Source: CAIMFV01 sp040757715
GTDB taxonomy: Bacteria > Pseudomonadota > Alphaproteobacteria > Caulobacterales > Caulobacteraceae
Length of the DNA: 64,000 nt
Reading direction: 5' to 3'
NCBI GenBank assembly: GCA_040757715.1
Contig: JBFLWS010000001.1
Span: 1-64,000 of the forward strand
Positions within the stretch are counted from its first letter, which is position 1. Every line of letters starts with the position of its first letter. Shown one piece after another: positions 58,822-64,000 of the stretch. The notes below the pieces were generated by a model. The model did no database searches. It saw only the letters and a list, made by a program, of their open reading frames with translations, and was not told the DNA's origin. The translations under genes were made by a program, and so were the position numbers.

Positions 58822-59799
58822 ATGCATTGGCCCCTGACGCGTAACCTTCCGCACGAGACCAAATTCCGCTTCGTCCGCTATGCACCCTTCGCCGCCATTC
58901 TGTCGGTGGTGCTGGTGCTGGCGAGCTGCGCCTCCTTCGCCACCCGCGGTCTCAACCTCGGCATCGACTTCAAGGGCGGCACCACCATCGAGGCGGTGCT
59001 GCCGGGTCCTGCGCCGGTGGAGGCCCTGCACAAGAGCCTGATCCGTCAGGGCCTGCACGACAGCTTGGTGCAGGTGTTCGGCAATCCCAACGACGCGCTG
59101 TTGAAGTTCAGCCCGGAGGGGACTGGCGACGCCGGCGCTCAGGTGCAGGCCATCAAGACCGAGCTCGCCAAGGAGTTTCCGGGCATCTCGTTCAAGAGCA
59201 CCGACGTGGTGGGCCCCAAGGTCTCGGGCGAGCTGTTCCAGTCGGGCTTCATGGCTCTCGGCATCGCCATTGTCTTGATGCTGGGCTACATCTGGTTTCG
59301 TTTCGGCCTGCAGCAGGGCTTCGGCGCCGTGCTGGCCGTGTTCCACGACATCCTGCTCACCATGGGCGTGTTGTCGGTGGCCCAGGTGGAGTTCTCCATG
59401 ACTTCCATCGCGGCCCTGCTCACCGTCATCGGCTATTCCATGAACGAGAAGGTGATCACCTTTGACCGACTGCGGGAGAACCTGCGCAAGTATCGCAAGA
59501 CCCCCCTGGCGGACGTGATCAACCTCTCCGAAAATGAGCGACTGTCGCGGACCCTGATCACCGGGACCACGGCTCTGCTGGCCCTTTCGGGCATGCTGGC
59601 GCTCGCTGGTCCGTCCCTGTTCCCGCTCGCCTTCACCATGGTCTGCGGCATCATCATCGGCACCTATTCCTCGGTCTATGTGGCCCTGCCGGTGCTCCTG
59701 GTGTGGGGGGTGAACCGCGGCGAAGAGGAAGACGCCAAGCTGGTGGGCCCGGCGGCCGACATCGCCGCCAAGCGCGCCCGCGAAAAGGCGCGGCCCTAA
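58822..59799 (+). CDS. secF: Protein translocase subunit SecF
   Basis: 325 residues. Signature LNLGIDFKGGTTIEAVL, STDVVGPKVSGELFQSGFMALGIAIVLMLGYIWFRF, and SIAALLTVIGYSMNEKVITFDRLRENLRKYRK. Partner of SecD. Ends 10 bp before the Mth938-like gene. Confidence 0.96.
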   Translation: MHWPLTRNLPHETKFRFVRYAPFAAILSVVLVLASCASFATRGLNLGIDFKGGTTIEAVLPGPAPVEALHKSLIRQGLHDSLVQVFGNPNDALLKFSPEGTGDAGAQVQAIKTELAKEFPGISFKSTDVVGPKVSGELFQSGFMALGIAIVLMLGYIWFRFGLQQGFGAVLAVFHDILLTMGVLSVAQVEFSMTSIAALLTVIGYSMNEKVITFDRLRENLRKYRKTPLADVINLSENERLSRTLITGTTALLALSGMLALAGPSLFPLAFTMVCGIIIGTYSSVYVALPVLLVWGVNRGEEEDAKLVGPAADIAAKRAREKARP

Positions 59800-59809
59800 G
59801 AGCCAAGCC

Positions 59810-60175
59810 ATGGCGGTGTTACGCCAGGCGCCGGCCATCGAGGCCTTCGGCGGGGGCGGCTTCCGCGTCGACGGCGTGCGCTTCGAGGGCGGCCTCTTAA
59901 TCCTCAACGATCAGGCGCAGGCCTGGCGGCCGGATCGCTTGGCCGATCTTGCACCCGCCGACTTTGACGCCGTGTTCGCCGCCGGCTCCGACGTGGTGGA
60001 GTTGGTCATCCTCGGCCTTGGCCCCTCCATGGCGCCGCCGCCAAGGGCGGTGCGCGAAGCTTTCGAGCAGCGCCGGCTTGGGCTAGAGCTCCTGGTCACA
60101 GCGGAGGCGTGCCGGCTCTACAACCTGCTGGCCCAGGAGGGGCGGCGCGTGGCCGCGGCCCTGCTGCCTGTCTGA
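59810..60175 (+). CDS. Mth938-like (NDUFAF3-related) protein
   Basis: 121 residues of the Mth938/DUF498 fold: IEAFGGGGFRVDGVRFEGGLLIL, VVELVILGLGPSMAPPPRAVREAFEQRRLGLELLVTAEACRLYNLLAQEGRRVAAALLPV. The human relative NDUFAF3 is a complex I assembly factor, and its bacterial homologues commonly sit beside secDF and a phytoene-synthase-like (NDUFAF6-type) gene, as here. Role in bacteria not proven. Confidence 0.9.
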   Translation: MAVLRQAPAIEAFGGGGFRVDGVRFEGGLLILNDQAQAWRPDRLADLAPADFDAVFAAGSDVVELVILGLGPSMAPPPRAVREAFEQRRLGLELLVTAEACRLYNLLAQEGRRVAAALLPV

Positions 60176-60243
60176 ACCCCTGCGACAATTTGGAAATTCG
60201 CGCGTGATCAACGGCGCGAAGCGGACTATATCAGGGCCAAATT

Positions 60244-60257
60244 TTGACTCAGATCAA
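60244..60257. promoter_or_regulatory. FNR/FixK-like box
   Basis: TTGACTCAGATCAA fits the TTGAT-N4-ATCAA consensus of FNR/FixK regulators except for one base (TTGAC). It lies 20 bp before the PuuD-like gene's ATG. An activator at the usual -41.5 position would start transcription inside the gene, so the site may repress instead, or the true translation start may be later. Confidence 0.4.
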
Positions 60258-60276
60258 ACGGTCCGGAGAGCTCCAG

Positions 60277-60891
60277 ATGGCTGCGTTCCTTTCGAACTTC
60301 CGCAATACGATCATCGCCAGCTTCGTGCTGGCGCTGGTGCTGATCGTCGGCTACGCGGTCCACTATTCCAAGGGCGGCGGACTTGACGCCATCTTCTGGC
60401 AGGCGGTGCTGCGCTGGGCCCACGTGGTGTGCGGCATCCTGTGGATCGGCCTCTTGTACTACTTCAACTTCGTGCAGATCCGCGTCATGCCGCAGATCCC
60501 GGCCGAGCTGAAGCCGGCGGTGTCCAAGTACATCGCCCCCGAGGCCCTGTTCTGGTTCCGCTGGGCGGCCCTGGCCACCTGGGTGTTCGGCATCATCCTC
60601 GCCTTCAACCGCAACTATCTTCTGGAAGCCTACACGCTTGGTCTCACCGAAGGCTTCGCCGTGCCGCAACACGTGTTCATCGGCGTCGGCATGTGGCTGG
60701 CCACCATCATGTTCTTCAACGTCTGGGCGCTGATCTGGCCGAACCAGAAGATCGCTCTTGGCATCGTCGAAGCGGACGCTGACGCCAAGACCAAGGCGGC
60801 CAAGACCGCCATGATCTTCTCCCGCGTGAACACGCTTCTCTCCATCCCCATGCTCACCACCATGGCGATGAACCAGACCATCTTCGGCTGA
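60277..60891 (+). CDS. PuuD-like membrane protein (urate hydroxylase N-terminal domain only)
   Basis: 204 residues, about five membrane helices (11-29, 47-66, 95-111, 133-154, 185-200). Motifs WAHVVCGILWIGLLYYFNFVQ, VSKYIAPEALFWFRWAALATWVFG and FIGVGMWLATIMFFNVWALIWPNQK match the membrane part of PuuD-type urate hydroxylases. It lacks the C-terminal cytochrome c domain, so it is about half the usual PuuD length. No purine-degradation genes are near. Possibly a heme-linked membrane protein with another role. Confidence 0.75.
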   Translation: MAAFLSNFRNTIIASFVLALVLIVGYAVHYSKGGGLDAIFWQAVLRWAHVVCGILWIGLLYYFNFVQIRVMPQIPAELKPAVSKYIAPEALFWFRWAALATWVFGIILAFNRNYLLEAYTLGLTEGFAVPQHVFIGVGMWLATIMFFNVWALIWPNQKIALGIVEADADAKTKAAKTAMIFSRVNTLLSIPMLTTMAMNQTIFG

Positions 60892-60911
60892 TCCATTTCG
60901 AAGATGACGTG

Positions 60912-60941
60912 ATCCCGGCGCGACGCTATCTGCGCCGGGAT
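60912..60941 (+). promoter_or_regulatory. Hairpin enclosing the next gene's start codon
   Basis: ATCCCGGCGC (60912-60921) and GCGCCGGGAT (60932-60941) are perfect 10-bp arms around GACGCTATCT. The ATG at 60940 lies at the very end of the 3' arm, and no ribosome binding site is visible outside it. In mRNA the stem would hinder initiation at this codon. It also lies 20 bp after the PuuD-like stop and could act as a terminator. Confidence 0.5.
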
Positions 60942-61656
60942 GAGCGGTGCTGTGATCCCCGATCCTGAATTCGACCTGAAGCGCCTCGAGCCCGCCCGCT
61001 GGATGGCGCTTCGCTTCGTTGGCGATGCAGCCCTGCGCGCCGAGCTTGAGGCTCTGGCTGTGCTCGACCACGATTGGCGGCGAGTGCGGCGCGCGGCGGC
61101 CAATCCGCTCATGGGCGAAATTCGCTTGGCCTGGTGGCGCGAGACCCTGGAGGCGGGACGGATGGATCAGCACCCGGCGTTGGCAGCCCTTAGCGCTGCG
61201 CGAACAGAAGGACGGCTTGGCGTCGTCTCGCTCGTGCGGGCGATCGACGCCCACGCCCGCGCGCTTGATCCTGAAACCTTGGGCGACGAGAGCGATCTGG
61301 AAGCCTTCTTCGACGACGCCCTGGGCGGAGTTCTTGAAGCCGCTGTCGCCCTGTGCGGCCACGTCGACGCGGTCTTGCCCAAGCTGGCGGAACTGGCCGG
61401 CTTCAGCCTCCTGGCGAGATCGCCCGACGCGTTCGTCCATCCCAAATTCTGGGCCGAGGCCTCCGACGAAGAGGTGCGTCGCCATGCCGCGCATCAGGCG
61501 GCGGAGGTGTTGGCCGAAGCGCAACGTCAGTCCGCCGCCTTGCCGGTGAAGGCCTTCCCCGCCGTGGCGCACTTGGCGTTGACCGGCGTGGCTCACCCAG
61601 AAGGCCTCGGCGCGCGGCTGAGGCTGACCTTCGCTGTGGCCCGCGGCCGGATCTAG
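60940..61656 (+). CDS. Squalene/phytoene synthase-like protein (NDUFAF6-related)
   Basis: 238 residues resembling squalene/phytoene synthases of the NDUFAF6 type: ALEALAVLDHDW, NPLMGEIRLAWWRETLEAG, DESDLEAFFDDALGGVLEAAVALCG. The paired Asp-rich motifs (DxxxD) used by active prenyl synthases are not visible, so it may be a non-enzymatic assembly factor for complex I, consistent with the Mth938-like gene close by. About 4-bp overlap with the convergent trmFO gene. Confidence 0.78.
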   Translation: MSGAVIPDPEFDLKRLEPARWMALRFVGDAALRAELEALAVLDHDWRRVRRAAANPLMGEIRLAWWRETLEAGRMDQHPALAALSAARTEGRLGVVSLVRAIDAHARALDPETLGDESDLEAFFDDALGGVLEAAVALCGHVDAVLPKLAELAGFSLLARSPDAFVHPKFWAEASDEEVRRHAAHQAAEVLAEAQRQSAALPVKAFPAVAHLALTGVAHPEGLGARLRLTFAVARGRI

Positions 61657-63044
61657 AGGCCGTAGCTCGTCTTCCACGCGCTCAGCTCGACCAGCGCCCG
61701 CTCGCTCATGGCCCGCTTCTTGGCCCGGCCGCGCTCGGGCGGGGCCAGCTTCTTGCCCTCGGCGTCGCGCCTCGGCGCCTCCATGGGCGGCAGGAGGCCG
61801 TAATTGATGTTCATGGGCTGGAACGAGGCCTTGCCGCCTTCGATGTGCCCCCCGGTGACGTGGGCGATCAGCGCGCCCAGCGCAGTCGCCAGCGGCGGCG
61901 GCTCGAGCGGCCGGCCCAGCGCCTCGGCGGCGGCGAAGCGGCCGGCCAGGAGGCCCACGGCCGCGCTCTCCACATAGCCCTCCACGCCCGTGACCTGACC
62001 GGCGAAGCGCACCCGCGGCTCCGCCTTCAGCCGCAGCTGGCTGTCAAGCAGGCGAGGGGAGTTGATGAAGGTGTTGCGGTGCAGGCCGCCCAGCCGCGCG
62101 AACTGTGCGTCCTTCAGGCCGGGAATGGTGCGGAACACCTCCACCTGGGCGGCGTGCTTCAGCTTGGTCTGGAAGCCCACCATGTTGTAGAGGGTGCCGA
62201 GCTTGTTGTCCTGGCGCAGCTGCACCACGGCATGGGCCTTCTCCCCCGGCTTGTGCGGATTGGTCAGCCCCACCGGCTTCATCGGTCCATAGCGCAAGGT
62301 CTCGGCCCCGCGCTCGGCCATGACCTCGATGGGCAGGCAGCCGTCGAAATAGGGCGTGTCCTTCTCCCAATCACGGAACTCGGCCTTGGGGCCGTCGAGC
62401 AGGGCCTGCACGAAGGCCTCGTACTCGTCCTTGGTCATGGGGCAGTTGATATAGGCCGCGGCGTCGCCCCCGGGCCCGACCTTGTCGTAGCGCGACTGGC
62501 GCCAGGCGATGTCCATGTCGATGGACTCGGTGTGCACTATGGGGGCGATGGCGTCGAAGAAGGCGAGGGCGTCCTCGCCGGTGCGCTGCAGGATGGCGCT
62601 GGCGAGCTCGGGGGCGGTGAGGGGGCCGGTGGCCAGGATCACGCGGCCCCAGTCCTCCGGCGGCCAGGCGGTGAGCGCCTTCTCCACAACAGTGACGCGG
62701 GGGTGAGCCCGGAGGCGCGCGGTGATCATCTGACTGAACAGGTCGCGATCCACCGCCAGAGCGCCGCCCGCTGGCACCTGGGCCTCGCCGCCCGCGGACA
62801 TGATCAGCGAGCCGAGCCGGCGCATCTCTTCGTGCAACAGGCCCACAGCGTTGGCGGTCCAGTCGTCGGCGCGGAAGGAATTGGAGCAAACGAGCTCGGC
62901 GAACCCGCCGGTGGAGTGGGCCGGCGTGAGCCGCATCGGGCGCATTTCGTGCAGCACCACCTTCACGCCCGCCTCAGCGATCTGCCACGCCGCCTCGGAC
63001 CCGGCAAGGCCAGCGCCCACCACGTGGATCGGTTGATCGGTCAT
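61653..63044 (-). CDS. trmFO: Folate-dependent tRNA (uracil-54) methyltransferase TrmFO
   Basis: 463 residues. FAD-binding VVGAGLAGSEAAWQIAEAGVKVVLHEMRP at the N-terminus, STGGFAELVCSNSFRAD, FDGCLPIEVMAERGAETLRYGPMKPVGL, and QVTGVEGYVESAAVGLLAGRFAA. It makes 5-methyluridine at tRNA position 54 using methylene-tetrahydrofolate, in place of SAM-dependent TrmA. Divergent from the membrane gene at the window end. Confidence 0.95.
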   Translation of the reverse strand: MTDQPIHVVGAGLAGSEAAWQIAEAGVKVVLHEMRPMRLTPAHSTGGFAELVCSNSFRADDWTANAVGLLHEEMRRLGSLIMSAGGEAQVPAGGALAVDRDLFSQMITARLRAHPRVTVVEKALTAWPPEDWGRVILATGPLTAPELASAILQRTGEDALAFFDAIAPIVHTESIDMDIAWRQSRYDKVGPGGDAAAYINCPMTKDEYEAFVQALLDGPKAEFRDWEKDTPYFDGCLPIEVMAERGAETLRYGPMKPVGLTNPHKPGEKAHAVVQLRQDNKLGTLYNMVGFQTKLKHAAQVEVFRTIPGLKDAQFARLGGLHRNTFINSPRLLDSQLRLKAEPRVRFAGQVTGVEGYVESAAVGLLAGRFAAAEALGRPLEPPPLATALGALIAHVTGGHIEGGKASFQPMNINYGLLPPMEAPRRDAEGKKLAPPERGRAKKRAMSERALVELSAWKTSYGL

Positions 63045-63247
63045 GAGCGGCTCCTAAGGCGTAGGCGGGGGCCCTTTCTCACCAAAACCAGCCGGAATTC
63101 AAGCGCTTGTCGCAGACATGTCATGATGTTCCAGCGCACCTTGCAGGAGAATGGCCTTGGCTTGCCCCTTGTAGATGCGCGACATCTGGATCACGGGCGA
63201 CAAGTCTTGCAAAAGTTTCGCGAGCTTTGCCGCGCGGAGAGGTTAAT

Positions 63248-63313
63248 ATGGTCGTCACGGGCCGGGTGGGATGGCGTGTGGCGCGGCCGTACGAGGGGAT
63301 GAGTTGGTCATGA
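63248..63313 (+). CDS. Short ORF coupled to the following membrane gene (possible leader peptide)
   Basis: 21 residues, MVVTGRVGWRVARPYEGMSW then Ser. It has a strong ribosome binding site (GGAGAGGTTAAT) and its TGA overlaps the next gene's ATG (TCATGA), so ribosomes finishing it could re-initiate on the membrane gene. Basic and Trp-rich; no membrane helix. May be a leader peptide or simply the translational entry site. Detection rests on the ribosome binding site and overlap only. Confidence 0.45.
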   Translation: MVVTGRVGWRVARPYEGMSWS

Positions 63314-64000
63314 CCAAGGCCGGGCTGACGGTGGGGTCGTCGGTGAGTGGAGCCTACGCTTTTGCAAGCCGGGCCTGGGGAAAGACGTTCGCGATCCTGT
63401 TCTTGGCCGCCGCGGCCCAGGCGGCGATCTTCTTTGCTCAACATGCCGATATTCAACACGCCCTCGCCCTGAAGATCGAGGCTGGCGGCTGGTTCGCCGC
63501 GCTCTTGACCGCGCCGCCGGCCATGGGCGCGCTCTACCGGGTGGCCGTGGGCGGTGAGGCGCTGAGAGACCTCGGCCCAGGCGGCCTGCAGTGGACCAAG
63601 ATCGAGTGGAGCCTGATCGGCGTCGCGACCCTTCTCTTCCTGTCGGCGGTGCTGTTCTGCATTCCGGCCACAGCCCTGGCGGCGGTGGCCACAGTGGCGC
63701 TGCGCTATGGCGCGGGTCTTGGCATGCAGACGGCCATGCAGATCGGCTCCTTCGCCTTCATCGCCGTGATGTTGGCCTGGGTCTACACCTTGTTGCGGGT
63801 GTCCTTGTCGGCGCCCGCCAGCGTGGCCGCGCGCGAGGTGAAGGTGTTTCAGACCTGGCCCCTGACCAAGAGCAAGGCGCTCACCCTCGCCGTGTCCCTG
63901 ATCGCCGCCGCCGCGCCCCTGACCGCGCTGATCGCTGGTGGTCAAACCGCGCTGAACGGGCTGGAGACTGGCGACTTTGTGCCCTGGCCCACCAGCCGCT
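63310..64000 (+). CDS. Membrane protein of unknown function (3' end beyond window)
   Basis: Open to the window end, at least 230 residues. Begins MTKAGLTVGSSVSGAYAFAS and has several hydrophobic segments (about 25-44, 56-75, 98-118, 138-160, 195-215). A TTG two codons earlier is an alternative start. The second half has RVSLSAPASVAAREVKVFQTWPLTKSKALTLAVSL, which recalls membrane proteins of the glycerophosphoryl/YciC-like class, but I cannot assign a family. Divergent from trmFO. Confidence 0.7.
   Translation, partial: MTKAGLTVGSSVSGAYAFASRAWGKTFAILFLAAAAQAAIFFAQHADIQHALALKIEAGGWFAALLTAPPAMGALYRVAVGGEALRDLGPGGLQWTKIEWSLIGVATLLFLSAVLFCIPATALAAVATVALRYGAGLGMQTAMQIGSFAFIAVMLAWVYTLLRVSLSAPASVAAREVKVFQTWPLTKSKALTLAVSLIAAAAPLTALIAGGQTALNGLETGDFVPWPTSR

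Overview
The window comes from the GC-rich chromosome of an alphaproteobacterium, most likely Caulobacterales (Caulobacter/Phenylobacterium-like). The best marker is mipZ, the ParA-type division-site ATPase of alphaproteobacteria. Supporting signs are DUF1489, DUF4169, DUF29 and YccF proteins, an Mth938/phytoene-synthase-like pair behind secDF, TrmFO, and a surE-pcm-LysM/LytM block. I rank the genus-level guess below the class-level one. Most genes can be recognised; no CRISPR array, prophage or rRNA was seen.

Layout: 1-250 holds the tail of an ISAs1-like transposase and a short direct repeat. 268-12200 is a mixed region: folE, a UvrD/PcrA helicase, an orphan Phd-type antitoxin, several small DUF proteins, fumC, tam, a cNMP-binding patatin, a lipoprotein and an overlapping DUF4160/DUF2442 pair. 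12243-17974 is a leucine-degradation cluster (liuB, then an opposite-strand gene, then liuC, liuD and a DUF1489 gene). 18000-27060 contains panC, mipZ with a J-domain membrane protein, an OPT transporter, a TraB/GumN protein, dusB and an MFS exporter. 27290-33039 is a tripartite RND efflux operon. 33170-36658 is an Mla/MCE lipid-transport operon. 36731-38103 is scoAB, which could activate the acetoacetate produced by leucine breakdown. 38211-41289 has an LpxO-like hydroxylase, a DUF1842 protein, a secreted amidohydrolase and tRNA-Thr(GGT).

41464-49517 is a complete kdp potassium-uptake system (kdpFABC plus kdpDE), preceded by an extra 27-residue membrane ORF with a near-perfect ribosome binding site. 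49634-50833 holds two unrecognised genes. 50966-61656 is a long plus-strand run of envelope and export genes: tatABC, serS, surE, pcm, an NlpD/DipM-like factor with a degenerate LytM domain, yajC, secD, secF, an Mth938 protein, a PuuD-like membrane protein and a phytoene-synthase-like protein. trmFO follows on the opposite strand, and the window ends inside a membrane-protein gene preceded by a short coupled ORF.

The region is compact. Many co-oriented genes overlap by ATGA, and three convergent pairs share a 4-bp stop overlap. Three copies of a dispersed palindromic repeat (core AAAGTGGxAACCGGTTTTC) and a larger inverted-repeat element sit between genes. I did not find a convincing wholly new multi-gene system. 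The best leads are the small ORF and palindrome ahead of kdpF, the DUF4160/DUF2442 pair, paired CcrM methylation sites ahead of mipZ, hairpins that mask or precede start codons, and the dispersed repeats.
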